A program made the position numbers and the translations under genes. Under the pieces are notes generated by a model. It made no database searches, had not been told where the DNA came from, and saw only the letters and a list, made by a program, of their open reading frames with translations. Of a DNA stretch of 55,597 nt, positions 30,812-39,781 are shown one piece after another. Source of the stretch: an uncultured Lachnospiraceae bacterium (GTDB lineage Bacteria > Bacillota > Clostridia > Lachnospirales > Lachnospiraceae); contig CALWRQ010000003.1 of assembly GCA_944383965.1 (NCBI GenBank), forward strand, positions 1 to 55,597, written 5' to 3'. Numbering within the stretch: position 1 is the first letter of the stretch; each line of letters starts with the position of its first letter.

Positions 30812-33349
30812 TCACCCCATCACTTCTTTATAGGAAGCGTGTTTCTCCAGGTCTGCCGTAACTCTGGCCATCATGGACGTATCTCCCAGAAGTACGGCTC
30901 CGCAGAAACGGTCATTGAGGAAATAATACTTTCTGTACTGTTTCCGGCTCATATCCCGGAATTCTGCCGTCTTATACAGAAGATTGGGATTCTTTCCGCA
31001 GTCTCCCGCGGCAAATAATTCCGTATTCAGCCCATGGAATGTGAGAGCCGCCGGAACCGTCTCATATTCTGCGGTATCTCCGGCCGCATTTGCCCCTGCA
31101 GTCTTTCCCTGCTCCACTGCCTCCGGCCAGATGGCGTAATTGATTCCCTTATACTCTGCGCAGTCCCCGCATGCATACACGTCTTTCGCGCTCGTCTCCA
31201 TCTTCTCATTTACGATCACTGCCCGTCCGATCTCCAGTCCCATTTCCTTTGCCAGTCCCACATTGGCCCGCACGCCGGCAGAAATAATTACCAGATCTGC
31301 CGGGAACTGTCTTCCGTCTGCCAGAGATACTCCTGTAACCCGGTCTTCTCCCGTGATTGCAGAAATCGTTACGCCCGTGTGAATGGCAACGCCGTTTTCC
31401 CCGGCAATCTTCTGAAGCAGTTCTCCGAAATCCTGATCCAGCTGCCGTCCCATAAGCATGGGCGCTGCTTCCAGAACCGTAACCGAAAGTCCGGCCTTTT
31501 TTAACTCCCAGGCCGCTTCCAGCCCCAGTACTCCGCCGCCGATCACGACGGCATTCTTTCCTTCCTTCATAAGAGCTTCCAGCTTTCTTACGTCATCCAG
31601 GCGGCGGATCGCCGTTACCTGAGGAAGTGTGCTCCCTTCAATGGGCGGAATGAAGCATTCACTTCCCAGCGCATAGATCAGCTTGGTGAAATACAGCCTT
31701 CCTCCGTCATCCAGAAGCACTTCTCTGGCATTCATGTCCACTGCTTTTACCGTTCTGCCCAGCATCTGGTAAATCCGGTTTTCCTCATACCAGCTGCTGT
31801 CGGCAATAGCAATCTGATCCGGCTCCAGGCCGGATACGATAGCTTTGGTAAGCATGGGACGGTTGTAAGCCGGATACGGCTCATTGGAGACTATGACGAT
31901 GCTTCCCGTCTTATCCCGCTCCCTGATAGCCTTCGCCGCATTAAATCCAGCTGCTCCGTTTCCCAAAATAAGATAAAATTCCTTGGTATTGTTCACGAAA
32001 TCCGTTCCGCTGTCTTCTGCCGGAACAAAGTTTTCTTTTCCTACTCCGCATACGGGACAGATCTCCAGAGATGCGTCAAAGATCTCTCCGCACACCAGAC
32101 ATTTTACCAGCTTTTTCCCCTTTTTCTCCCCGGCCGGAACTTCCGGCTTTTTGTTCAGCACCATACAGCCGAAGCGGTATCCGTATTCATAGGCTCCCAC
32201 CAGGTCTGATTCACTGGGTTTGAAGCGTACCCGGAAGCTGTCCGCCATTTTCATGCGGAGCTGTGCAAGCCTTTCCATAATATGGGGCACTCCTTCTCCG
32301 CTCCATCCGTAGCTTCCGAACGCTCCCGCGTACTTTCCTCCGTGAGTGGCCGGGAACATATCCAGAGTCAGTTCCCAGATCGGTCTTAATGCCTCTCCCA
32401 CGATGGTAGGTGTGCCCAGAAGAATTCCGTCTGCAAAAAGCAGTTCCTCCGTCACCCTGGCCTTGTCCGCCTCTACCATATCATAGCTGCGTACATCGAT
32501 CTCTCCGCTGTCCGCCACACCCCTGGCAATATGCTCTGCCAGCTCCTTGGTATATCCGTAAGCACTCACATAAGGAATGATTACTGTTTTCCGGGGATTG
32601 GGGTTGACCACAGAAGACCACTGACGGTAAAGCTTCATTACCGGGCGGATCTTATTTTCTTCCAGTACCGGGCCGTGACCGGTGCAGATCATGGAGATAT
32701 CCAGCGGCTCCACGCGGTCAAGTGCCTTGAGCATAAAGGGCTTGAACGGCCCGATAATGCAGTCGTAATAGTATTTCAGTGCCTTTTCATAGTCTTCTTC
32801 TGCCGTGATCTTTCCGGACACCACCTCCGGCAGACAGTAATGGGCTCCGAAGGAATCACATGTTACCAGGATCTGCTCTTCCTCGATAAATGTATACATT
32901 GTGTCCGGCCAGTGAAGATTGGGCACATGCATGAACCGCAGAGTTTTGTTTCCGATCTCCATCTTCTGCCCATCCTTCACCGCAATCGACACAAAATCAC
33001 GGTTCACGATCTCCTTCAGAAATCCGATGGCGCAGCCGGTAGCCAGGATCTTCATCTGCGGACTCAGCTCCAGAAGGCGCTCCACACTTCCCGCATGGTC
33101 CGGCTCCGTATGACTCACCACAAGATAATCGATGGCATTCACATCGATCACTTCCTTCAGGTTTTCCAGATACTGGTCAAAGAACTTTGCCTTTGCCGTT
33201 TCAAAGAGAACCACCTTGTCTCCCGTCTTCATCACATAGGAATTGTAGGTCGTTCCGAATTCCGTATACATGATAATGTCAAATACTCTCAGACTGTCAT
33301 CAATGATCCCCGTCCAGTAAAACCCTTCTCTCAGTTTCAGTGCGCTCAT
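30812..33349 (-). CDS. Flavodiiron protein fused to rubredoxin and NADH:rubredoxin reductase
   Basis: This 845-residue fusion reduces O2 (and perhaps NO) to water with NADH in related clostridial proteins. Domains in order are a metallo-beta-lactamase-like diiron domain (residues 1-250; HTEPDHAG, HVPNLHWPD, CDSFGAHY and CTGHGPV supply ligands), a flavodoxin domain (about 255-395; SAYGYTKELAEHIA), a rubredoxin (CLVCG...CPVCGVGK, about 415-450) and an FAD/NAD oxidoreductase (about 460-845; LGNGAAGFNAA, GGGVLGLEAA, CGDCAE). This matches the class F flavodiiron layout and needs no separate partners. The ATG overlaps the stop of the LysR gene, so regulator and enzyme are translated together. Confidence 0.93.
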   Translation of the reverse strand: MSALKLREGFYWTGIIDDSLRVFDIIMYTEFGTTYNSYVMKTGDKVVLFETAKAKFFDQYLENLKEVIDVNAIDYLVVSHTEPDHAGSVERLLELSPQMKILATGCAIGFLKEIVNRDFVSIAVKDGQKMEIGNKTLRFMHVPNLHWPDTMYTFIEEEQILVTCDSFGAHYCLPEVVSGKITAEEDYEKALKYYYDCIIGPFKPFMLKALDRVEPLDISMICTGHGPVLEENKIRPVMKLYRQWSSVVNPNPRKTVIIPYVSAYGYTKELAEHIARGVADSGEIDVRSYDMVEADKARVTEELLFADGILLGTPTIVGEALRPIWELTLDMFPATHGGKYAGAFGSYGWSGEGVPHIMERLAQLRMKMADSFRVRFKPSESDLVGAYEYGYRFGCMVLNKKPEVPAGEKKGKKLVKCLVCGEIFDASLEICPVCGVGKENFVPAEDSGTDFVNNTKEFYLILGNGAAGFNAAKAIRERDKTGSIVIVSNEPYPAYNRPMLTKAIVSGLEPDQIAIADSSWYEENRIYQMLGRTVKAVDMNAREVLLDDGGRLYFTKLIYALGSECFIPPIEGSTLPQVTAIRRLDDVRKLEALMKEGKNAVVIGGGVLGLEAAWELKKAGLSVTVLEAAPMLMGRQLDQDFGELLQKIAGENGVAIHTGVTISAITGEDRVTGVSLADGRQFPADLVIISAGVRANVGLAKEMGLEIGRAVIVNEKMETSAKDVYACGDCAEYKGINYAIWPEAVEQGKTAGANAAGDTAEYETVPAALTFHGLNTELFAAGDCGKNPNLLYKTAEFRDMSRKQYRKYYFLNDRFCGAVLLGDTSMMARVTADLEKHASYKEVMG

Positions 33350-34287
33350 AATCTGCCTCCTTCGTTATTTTTCATTGTAACCCGACGTTCTGTTTCTATG
33401 CTGTTCTGCAGATCCAGACCCGCCAGACGGATAAACTCCTCCATTTCCGGAGATTTCCACTTATTTTTATGATAAAACAGCTGCCGGTACATCACTGCCC
33501 GAAAATCCGTCACATCCAGCACAGCCAGCGTTCCTTCCCTGATCCTTTCCTCTACCGCAAAATACGGAAGATATGAAATTCCCCTGTTTCTCCGGAGACT
33601 CTGAATGATAAATTCCGTATTGCTGATTTCCAGTACCGGCGTCAGTCCCTTGTTTTTTGACTCCAGAAACTGATCCAGCTCCCTGCGGTAATTTTCATTT
33701 TTCTCCGTCAGAAAAAACGGCTCCTCCAGCAGTTCCTCCACTGTCAGTCCTCGCGTTCCTGCCAGCTTCGATTCCGGTGAAGCGACGAAAACGATCGGTT
33801 CCCGTACTTCCAGCTCTTTATTCCAGCTGCTGCTGTATCGGGACCGGTCCAGGAAATAGATCAGGTCCAGCTGATTTCTTTCCATCATGCCGATCAGTTC
33901 TTTCGGGGAACCGGTGGTGATCTTCACCGGAACCTTCGGATAATGATCACGGAAATACTTCAATATGGGAGGCAGTTTGGAAAAACACAGAGACTCCAGG
34001 GTCCCCACATGAAGCGGTTCATGGGGCTCCTCCTCTGTGCTCACCGCCATTTTTGCCTGTTCCAGATCTCTCAGGATGTCGTTGGCATATTGCAGAAACC
34101 GGCGGCCCTGGGCTGTAAGGATGGTCTGCTTTCCCATCCGGTCAAACAGGCGTACCTTCAGTTCTCCCTCCAGCCTGCGGATCTGGACCGTCACCGCCGA
34201 CTGGGAATAGCCCAAAAGCTCCGCCGCCCTGGAAAAGCTTTCCTCCTGTGCAATTGTTACAAATGTATGCAGCTGTCGAAATTCCAT
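33346..34287 (-). CDS. LysR-family regulator coupled to the flavodiiron gene
   Basis: This 313-residue LTTR has an N-terminal winged helix-turn-helix (FSRAAELLGYSQSAVTVQIRRLEGEL, residues 18-43) and a two-lobed effector domain (about 90-295). Its stop overlaps the start of the flavodiiron fusion (TTATGA), and it is divergent from the serine dehydratase genes. LTTRs normally act on the divergent promoter, so sdaAB-sdaAA and its own operon are both plausible targets. A palindrome at 34341-34355 in the shared gap is a candidate site. Effector unknown. Confidence 0.9.
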   Translation of the reverse strand: MEFRQLHTFVTIAQEESFSRAAELLGYSQSAVTVQIRRLEGELKVRLFDRMGKQTILTAQGRRFLQYANDILRDLEQAKMAVSTEEEPHEPLHVGTLESLCFSKLPPILKYFRDHYPKVPVKITTGSPKELIGMMERNQLDLIYFLDRSRYSSSWNKELEVREPIVFVASPESKLAGTRGLTVEELLEEPFFLTEKNENYRRELDQFLESKNKGLTPVLEISNTEFIIQSLRRNRGISYLPYFAVEERIREGTLAVLDVTDFRAVMYRQLFYHKNKWKSPEMEEFIRLAGLDLQNSIETERRVTMKNNEGGRL

Positions 34288-34340
34288 ATGGATATTTTCC
34301 CCATTTATTATTAAAAATTTTCAAGCCATCCATATATTTC

Positions 34341-34376
34341 ATGAATTTGATTCATGTACAAGATCTATGATATACT
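34341..34376 (+). promoter_or_regulatory. Promoter of the serine dehydratase genes with palindrome over -35
   Basis: TTGATT and TATACT are spaced by 18 nt. A perfect ATGAAT-ttg-ATTCAT palindrome (34341-34355) overlaps the -35 box and fits a T-N11-A LysR box type arrangement. Confidence 0.6.
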
Positions 34377-34452
34377 ACAACCTAGAGAGCGTCAACCGGC
34401 TGACCGCAATTTCGTACTTTTGCCGGAAATATTCATAAGGAAGGACCATAAT

Positions 34453-35121
34453 ATGGCATTTATCAGCGTTTTCGATGTACTGGGGCCCAACATGATCGGA
34501 CCGTCCAGCTCTCATACCGCAGGCGCCTGCTCCATCGCCCTGCTGGCCCAGAAGATGATTCCGGGGCCCATTACGGATGTGGAATTTACTCTTTACGGCT
34601 CTTTCGCCAGGACCTACCGCGGCCATGGTACGGACCGGGCTCTTTTAGGCGGCATTATGGGATTTGCCACCGATGACAAACGGATTCCGGACTCTTTTGA
34701 GATTGCCTCCGAACGCGGTCTGAAATACCGCTTCCTGACCAACGAAGAAGAGGAAGACATTCATCCCAACACGGTAGACATCCGTATGACCGGCCGGGAC
34801 GGTCAGATTCTGACCGTACGGGGCGAATCCCTGGGCGGGGGGAAAGTACGCATTTCCAGAATCAATCAGGTAGAAGTGGACTTTTCCGGAGAATACAGCA
34901 CCCTGATCGTCATTCATCTGGATACTCCCGGTGTGGTGGCTCACATTACCAGATGTCTCAGCGACAGAAATGTAAACATTGCCTTCATGAAACTGTTCCG
35001 GGAAGCCAAGGGCCAGACTGCCTACAGCATCGTGGAATCTGACGGCAGACTGCCTCAGGATATTTCTGATCAGATCCGGGAAAATCCGTCCGTACGGGCC
35101 GTCATGCTTGTGCAGACCTGA
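34453..35121 (+). CDS. sdaAB: L-serine dehydratase, beta subunit (Fe-S type)
   Basis: This 222-residue subunit pairs with the alpha chain to deaminate L-serine to pyruvate and ammonia. It begins FDVLGPNMIGPSSSHTAGA, the signature of the family, followed by YGSFARTYRGHGTDRALLGG. The last 75 residues form an ACT domain (LIVIHLDTPGVVAHITRCLS) that in relatives helps sense serine. The ATG at 34453 has an AAGGAAGG site; an upstream in-frame ATG adds 33 residues over the promoter and is rejected. The alpha gene follows after 55 nt. Confidence 0.95.
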   Translation: MAFISVFDVLGPNMIGPSSSHTAGACSIALLAQKMIPGPITDVEFTLYGSFARTYRGHGTDRALLGGIMGFATDDKRIPDSFEIASERGLKYRFLTNEEEEDIHPNTVDIRMTGRDGQILTVRGESLGGGKVRISRINQVEVDFSGEYSTLIVIHLDTPGVVAHITRCLSDRNVNIAFMKLFREAKGQTAYSIVESDGRLPQDISDQIRENPSVRAVMLVQT

Positions 35122-35176
35122 TGGGTTCCCGAACCGTATCTGTAACTATACCAACCACGAAAGAAGAGGAATATCC

Positions 35177-36052
35177 ATGGATTTTAAAAATGGAGCAGAG
35201 CTTTTGTCACTCTGCAGAAAAAACAGCTGTTCTGTCTCTGAAATAATGAAACAGAGGGAATGCATTCTGGGCGAAACCGACCCGGACACCCTTTCCAGAA
35301 AAATGGCACGCGTTCTGGAGATCATGGAAGAATCCGCCATGTCTCCCATCCATCACCCGAGGAAATCCATCGGCGGCCTGATCGGAGGCGAAGCCCGCAT
35401 GCTGGATGATCACCGGGCAGCAGGGCAGGCCATATGCGGCAGCCTGCTCTCCAGAGCCATCACCTATGCCTGTGCCGTCCTGGAAGTAAACACCTCCATG
35501 GGCCTGATCGTAGCTGCTCCCACTGCCGGATCATCCGGCATCGTTCCGGGCCTTCTTCTGGCCATGCGGGAAGAATACGCCATTCCGGACAGCCGGATCA
35601 TTGATGCGCTGTTCAACGCCGGAGCCATCGGATATCTGGCCATGCGCAATGCCACCGTGGCAGGAGCGGTAGGCGGCTGTCAGGCTGAAGTTGGCGTTGC
35701 CTCGGCCATGGCTGCATCAGCAGCTGTGGAACTGATGGGAGGCACTCCCGAGCAGTGTCTTTCCGCTGCTACGACCGTGCTTATGAACATGCTGGGACTG
35801 GTATGCGACCCCATCGGCGGTCTGGTGGAATGCCCCTGCCAGAGCCGCAATGCCGCCGGAGTGGCCAACGCTCTTACTGCTGCGGAAATGGCTCTCAGCG
35901 GCATCCGTCAGATCATTCCTTTTGATGAGATGCTGGCGGCCATGTATTCCGTAGGGAAAAAGCTGCCTGCAGAGCTGCGGGAAACCGCTCTTGGCGGCTG
36001 TGCAGCTACCCCGACAGGCTGCGCGTTCGCCTGCGGAAGCTGCGGAAAATAA
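35177..36052 (+). CDS. sdaAA: L-serine dehydratase, alpha subunit (Fe-S type)
   Basis: This 291-residue catalytic chain binds the oxygen-sensitive 4Fe-4S cluster that removes the serine hydroxyl. Visible signatures include APTAGSSGIVPGLLLAM, NAGAIGYLAMRNATVAGAVGGCQAEVG and VCDPIGGLVECPCQSRNA, with C-terminal cysteines in GGCAATPTGCAFACGSCGK. The ATG at 35177 sits behind AAGAAGAGG; a TTG-initiated extension into the beta gene is rejected. The gene ends one base before the convergent rhodanese gene and no terminator lies between. Confidence 0.95.
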   Translation: MDFKNGAELLSLCRKNSCSVSEIMKQRECILGETDPDTLSRKMARVLEIMEESAMSPIHHPRKSIGGLIGGEARMLDDHRAAGQAICGSLLSRAITYACAVLEVNTSMGLIVAAPTAGSSGIVPGLLLAMREEYAIPDSRIIDALFNAGAIGYLAMRNATVAGAVGGCQAEVGVASAMAASAAVELMGGTPEQCLSAATTVLMNMLGLVCDPIGGLVECPCQSRNAAGVANALTAAEMALSGIRQIIPFDEMLAAMYSVGKKLPAELRETALGGCAATPTGCAFACGSCGK

Positions 36053-36053
36053 A

Positions 36054-36368
36054 TTACCTGACCAGTCCGTATCTCCAGGTAAGAACGCCTCCGAATTCTT
36101 CCACATTCTCATAGCCCTTGGCAGCCAGTTTTTCGGCTGCCATTTTGCTTCTCACGCCGCTCCGGCAGTAAACCAGCACTCTGCGGGAGCGATCCGGAAG
36201 TTCTCCGATCTCCCCGTCTCCGATCTGGCTCAGCGGCACATTGACCGCTCCTTTGATATGTCCTGCCGCAAATTCCTCCGGCGTGCGTACATCCAGTACG
36301 GTGATATCCTTGTCTTTTTCCATGATCTCCCGGGCTTCTTCCTGGGTGATCTGTCTGTAATCCTTCAT
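36054..36368 (-). CDS. Single-domain rhodanese
   Basis: This 104-residue cytosolic protein is one rhodanese domain: VLDVRTPEEFAAGHIKGAVNVPL opens it and the active loop CRSGVRS carries the sulfur-accepting Cys. Such proteins move sulfane sulfur or transfer it to acceptors. It lies downstream of, and on the same strand as, the arylsulfotransferase-like and thioredoxin-like genes, which suggests a sulfur-handling group, though a hairpin intervenes. The ribosome site is AAAGGAAG. Confidence 0.92.
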   Translation of the reverse strand: MKDYRQITQEEAREIMEKDKDITVLDVRTPEEFAAGHIKGAVNVPLSQIGDGEIGELPDRSRRVLVYCRSGVRSKMAAEKLAAKGYENVEEFGGVLTWRYGLVR

Positions 36369-36396
36369 ATTTCTTCCTTTCCGTTCTGTCAGAATA

Positions 36397-36438
36397 CGGG
36401 CCGCCGTCCCCGCAAAATCATTCAGGAACGGCGGCCCG
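36397..36438. repeat. GC-rich hairpin without T-run
   Basis: An 11-bp perfect inverted repeat (CGGGCCGCCGT/ACGGCGGCCCG) encloses a 20-nt loop. It lies between the rhodanese gene and the arylsulfotransferase-like gene. Lack of a T-run on either strand argues against a classic terminator; it may mark an mRNA processing or stability point. Confidence 0.6.
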
Positions 36439-36478
36439 CCGCAATCTGCAGTATCCTTTTTCCGGTTTTGAACAGACC

Positions 36479-37903
36479 TTATACCTGTCCGTCCGTTACA
36501 CAGGCATCAATCTTATAATTGTAGCCCATAGTTCCTTCCACTTCCGTCATTTCCTTGATCTCGCTGTCAGAAGCGCCCGGTACACGGAAATCATGGCAGT
36601 CCACTCTTTCCACGGGAGTCTCCACCGGCTTCTCAACCTGCGGAACATAATCATACGGATAACGGTAAGCCCGGTATACCATCTCTCTCATGTTCTTGAA
36701 GGGAGCAATGAATTCCCAAACTACTTCCTTCTCCGGAGTTACCTCAAACATTCTCATATAGCAGCCCTCTGTGATCAGAGTATTGCCGTTGGGCAGTCTC
36801 TGTGCAGAGCTGATCAGCGGGCTGTAGAACTTGGAATTTGCCACCAGTCCCAGCATTCCGCCGAAAGCAAGTCCCTTGAATTCCCATACAACCTCAAGGG
36901 TTACCGGATCAAATTCGATAATGCGGGAATGATCTCTTATATCGGACTTGGTACCGTCTTTGCTGGTTCTGCTGGGCATACCGTATCCGGCCCATCCGCC
37001 GTTGTCGAATACAAGGATGTTGCCTTCGCCCGGAAGTCCCTTGGGAATCATATGGCAGTGATGCTGTCCGATAATCTGTCCCATGATTCTGAGCTCTTTG
37101 GACTTGGTGAAATCCGGTCCGATCTGCCATACGATCTTTCCTGTCTTCTTGCTGATGATGGCCAGGATGTTGGCTTCTCTTGCATCCCAGATGATGTTGT
37201 CGGGATGGAACCGCTCGTCACCTGCATCATACCATTTATTCGGTCCCAGAACACTCATGGAGTTGATGTGCAGCCAGTCACCCTGTCCGCCGCCGTTCTC
37301 ATGGTTGTTGGGGTTGCGGGCCAGCACATTTTTGGCGATCTCATCAAAGCCCAGCTCGTTGAAATGCTTGTTGGCGTGCCACTCCCATACGATGTTTCCT
37401 TCCCAGTCTACTTCGATGAATACATCATCCAGGAGGCGATGCTCACTGATCTTCTTGTTGTAAACATCCTCATGGCAGAGAATCAGCGTATTGCCGCTGT
37501 CCGTCTTGCACTCCATTCCCGGAACGTAATACCCGACCGGGTTTCCTTCTCTCTGGAAATCATGATGCTGTCTGGCGATCCATCTCTTGTCGCCGTCATC
37601 ATCTACCAGTTCCTTGTGATCAAATTTCCATACTACTTTTCCGTCCCAGTCCACCTGAACCAGATCTGTCTGATCCTGATAGCCGAACTTCGGGTCTCTC
37701 AGCCCCAGGCTGCCCATCAGATATCCTCCGGGAAGAAGCTTGTTGGGAAAGCCCTGAACTCCCTTCCAGCACTTCACCACATTTCCGTTCATATCCACCA
37801 GAACGGCACCGATTCCCTGACACTGCATCAGAGTATATCCGTTCCAGGCCTTCTCCGGATCATAGATGGTTGTCCCCATTGGAAATACACTATAAAGTCC
37901 CAT
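36479..37903 (-). CDS. Arylsulfotransferase (ASST)-like protein without signal peptide
   Basis: This 474-residue protein resembles PAPS-independent arylsulfate sulfotransferases, which move sulfate between phenols through a sulfo-histidine. It shows repeated beta-propeller blades of the type 'D.dGkvvW' (DWDGKVVWKFDH, DWEGNIVWEWHA, GKIVWQIGPD, LEVVWEF). Histidine-rich loops HHDFQREG (about residue 113) and GQHHCHMIPKG (about 280) and DHSRIIEFDP are candidates for the active site. Characterised enzymes are periplasmic and are matured by Dsb proteins; this one has no signal peptide. A thioredoxin-like gene lies 15 nt upstream in the same direction. The ribosome site is AAGGAGG. Substrate unknown. 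Confidence 0.8.
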   Translation of the reverse strand: MGLYSVFPMGTTIYDPEKAWNGYTLMQCQGIGAVLVDMNGNVVKCWKGVQGFPNKLLPGGYLMGSLGLRDPKFGYQDQTDLVQVDWDGKVVWKFDHKELVDDDGDKRWIARQHHDFQREGNPVGYYVPGMECKTDSGNTLILCHEDVYNKKISEHRLLDDVFIEVDWEGNIVWEWHANKHFNELGFDEIAKNVLARNPNNHENGGGQGDWLHINSMSVLGPNKWYDAGDERFHPDNIIWDAREANILAIISKKTGKIVWQIGPDFTKSKELRIMGQIIGQHHCHMIPKGLPGEGNILVFDNGGWAGYGMPSRTSKDGTKSDIRDHSRIIEFDPVTLEVVWEFKGLAFGGMLGLVANSKFYSPLISSAQRLPNGNTLITEGCYMRMFEVTPEKEVVWEFIAPFKNMREMVYRAYRYPYDYVPQVEKPVETPVERVDCHDFRVPGASDSEIKEMTEVEGTMGYNYKIDACVTDGQV

Positions 37904-37917
37904 TTCAAAAAACCTCC

Positions 37918-38232
37918 TTAAATATATTTTTCGATCGCATCAATGTAGTCATCCTCTTCATGGCTTCCTGCCAGCTTCTCCACCGGCTCACCATTATCGA
38001 AGATCACAACCTGCGGAACGCCCTTCATCATCATTTTTTCAAACAGAGCGGACTCTTCTTCCACATCCACTTCATAAAAAGGCATTTTCCCCTTATAGTC
38101 CTGCTCAAGGTCCTCAAGCACTCCGTGAATTCCCTGGCATACATGGCAGGATTTTCTGGAAAAGACTACCAGACAGGTCTCGCCGTCATTTTCCACGTAC
38201 TCCTCAAAAGCCACTTTATTCAGTTTTTTCAT
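37918..38232 (-). CDS. Thioredoxin-like protein (CHVC active site)
   Basis: This 104-residue thioredoxin-fold protein has active site SCHVC instead of WCGPC, followed by a VDVEEES strand and the cis-Pro loop GVPQVVIF. The changed dipeptide between the cysteines should shift its redox potential and partner choice. It precedes the arylsulfotransferase-like gene in the same transcription unit and is divergent from the thioredoxin-reductase-like gene at 38389, so the two probably work together. It begins after AAAGGAGG. Confidence 0.9.
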   Translation of the reverse strand: MKKLNKVAFEEYVENDGETCLVVFSRKSCHVCQGIHGVLEDLEQDYKGKMPFYEVDVEEESALFEKMMMKGVPQVVIFDNGEPVEKLAGSHEEDDYIDAIEKYI

Positions 38233-38388
38233 GACTGTACATCCTCCTTTTTTAGGTCTGACAATATTATATCACTTCTAAAATATGCGGACAATAATCT
38301 ATGTTATAGCATTTTCAAAAAAATATGATAAACTAAAATCAGACAATTATATTAACGCTCACTGCAGTTAAAATTAGGAGGTATATTT

Positions 38389-39552
38389 ATGGACGAACTG
38401 TATGATCTGATTATTATCGGCGGCGGTCCTGCCGGTCTGGCCGCCGGAATTTACGGCGGACGTGCCCGTCTGCGGACCCTTGTACTGGAAAAATCAACGA
38501 TAGGCGGAAGAGCCTATACCACCCGGGAGATCGTTAACTATCCCGGAATTCCTACCACTTCCGGTCCGGATCTGACCGAAAAAATGGCAGAGCACGCCAG
38601 AAGCTTCGGCGTGGAGATCAAAAGAGAACCGGTAAAATCCATGGATGTATCCGGCGATGTGAAACTGGTAAATACCAGACGCCACCAGTACGGAGCCAAA
38701 GCCGTGATCGTTGCCACCGGCACTTCTGCCCGGATTCTGGGAATTCCCGGAGAACGTGAGCTTACCGGCCAGGGTGTCGCTTACTGTGCCACCTGTGACG
38801 CCGAATTCTTCCAGGATCAGCACGTAGTTGTGGTAGGAAGCGGGGATCAGGCAATCGAGGAAGGAATGTTCATCACCAAATTTGCCAGCCGTGTCACAGT
38901 AATCGTGCTCCATGACGAAGGAGTCCTGGACTGCAACCGCCAGGCAGCAGAAAAGGCTCTTCACCATCCCAAAATGGACTTTATCTGGAACAGCGTTCTG
39001 GCAGAAGTCTGCGGAGATGAGCAGGTAACCGGTGTAAAGATCAAAAATATCAAAACAGATGAGATCACTGATTATCCCTGCGACGGCGTATTCTTCTTTG
39101 TGGGAATGATTCCGGAAACCAAGTGGCTTCCCGATGATCTTGAAAAAGATTCCAGAGGCTGGCTCCATGTCAATGACCGCATGGAAACCAATGTTCCCGG
39201 TGTCTTTGCCGCCGGCGACGTACGGGATAAATACCTCCGTCAGGTTTCTACCGCCATCTCAGACGGGGCTGTGGCCGCTACTGCTGCAGAGCGGTATATT
39301 GAAGATCTGAATGACATCAGAGAGCAGGTAGAGGAAAGCCCCGAACCGGTCGTTCTGGGCTTCTGGAGCCCGGAATACCCGGGAAGCATTGATGCCATCA
39401 GCAATATTTCCTCTCCTTACCGCGTTCTGGAAATCGATGTGACCAGAAAGAAAGTATGGGCAGACCGATATCACATTTCTTTAAGTGACAGCACCCCTGC
39501 CGCTGCCCTGGTAGTGGACAAGGGAGAAGTCAAAGAGCAGCTGAAGCTCTAA
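38389..39552 (+). CDS. Thioredoxin-reductase-like flavoprotein with degenerate thioredoxin tail
   Basis: This 387-residue protein has a TrxR core: FAD motif IIGGGPAGLAAGIYGGRA, redox-active YCATCDAEFF (about residue 135), a second Rossmann motif VVGSGDQAIEEG and GVFAAGDVRDKYLRQ. The usual NADPH signature HRRxxxR after the second Rossmann strand is absent (VLHDEGVLDCNRQ), so the electron donor may not be NADPH. The last 75 residues look like a thioredoxin fold (VLGFWSPEYPGS..., YRVLEIDV, STPAAALVVDKGEV) in which both active-site cysteines are lost. The ATG follows AGGAGG. Partner is probably the divergent CHVC protein. Confidence 0.88.
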   Translation: MDELYDLIIIGGGPAGLAAGIYGGRARLRTLVLEKSTIGGRAYTTREIVNYPGIPTTSGPDLTEKMAEHARSFGVEIKREPVKSMDVSGDVKLVNTRRHQYGAKAVIVATGTSARILGIPGERELTGQGVAYCATCDAEFFQDQHVVVVGSGDQAIEEGMFITKFASRVTVIVLHDEGVLDCNRQAAEKALHHPKMDFIWNSVLAEVCGDEQVTGVKIKNIKTDEITDYPCDGVFFFVGMIPETKWLPDDLEKDSRGWLHVNDRMETNVPGVFAAGDVRDKYLRQVSTAISDGAVAATAAERYIEDLNDIREQVEESPEPVVLGFWSPEYPGSIDAISNISSPYRVLEIDVTRKKVWADRYHISLSDSTPAAALVVDKGEVKEQLKL

Positions 39553-39563
39553 CCACTGCTTCA

Positions 39564-39626
39564 TAAAAAAACAGGAAAAGCAGACCTGATCCGGTTCCGG
39601 TCCGGTCCGTTTTTCCTGTTTTTCTG
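39564..39626 (+). terminator. Terminator of the thioredoxin-reductase-like gene
   Basis: AAAAAACAGGAAAA pairs with TTTTTCCTGTTTTT, with CCGGT repeats in the loop. The following 39627-39780 is non-coding with no gene seen. Confidence 0.8.
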
Positions 39627-39781
39627 TTTTCTGCGCTTTGTTTCCATCCGGCGGTATAAAGCCAACGCACTCATTCCCGGACTCCGCACTGCCCGCTCCG
39701 GCTCCCTCCGCCAGAATCTGTTCCCTGTGCTGCGCCGTCCGGCTGTTTTTATCTGTCCATATATGATTTTGCTAAAATATC

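Noticed and set aside
36593-37921. A 442-codon rightward ORF opposite the arylsulfotransferase-like gene
   Set aside because: The leftward frame has repeated propeller motifs and a good ribosome site; this frame has neither.
38233-38388. Riboswitch in the thioredoxin divergent gap
   Set aside because: The gap is short and AT-rich with no conserved aptamer-like structure that I can recognise.
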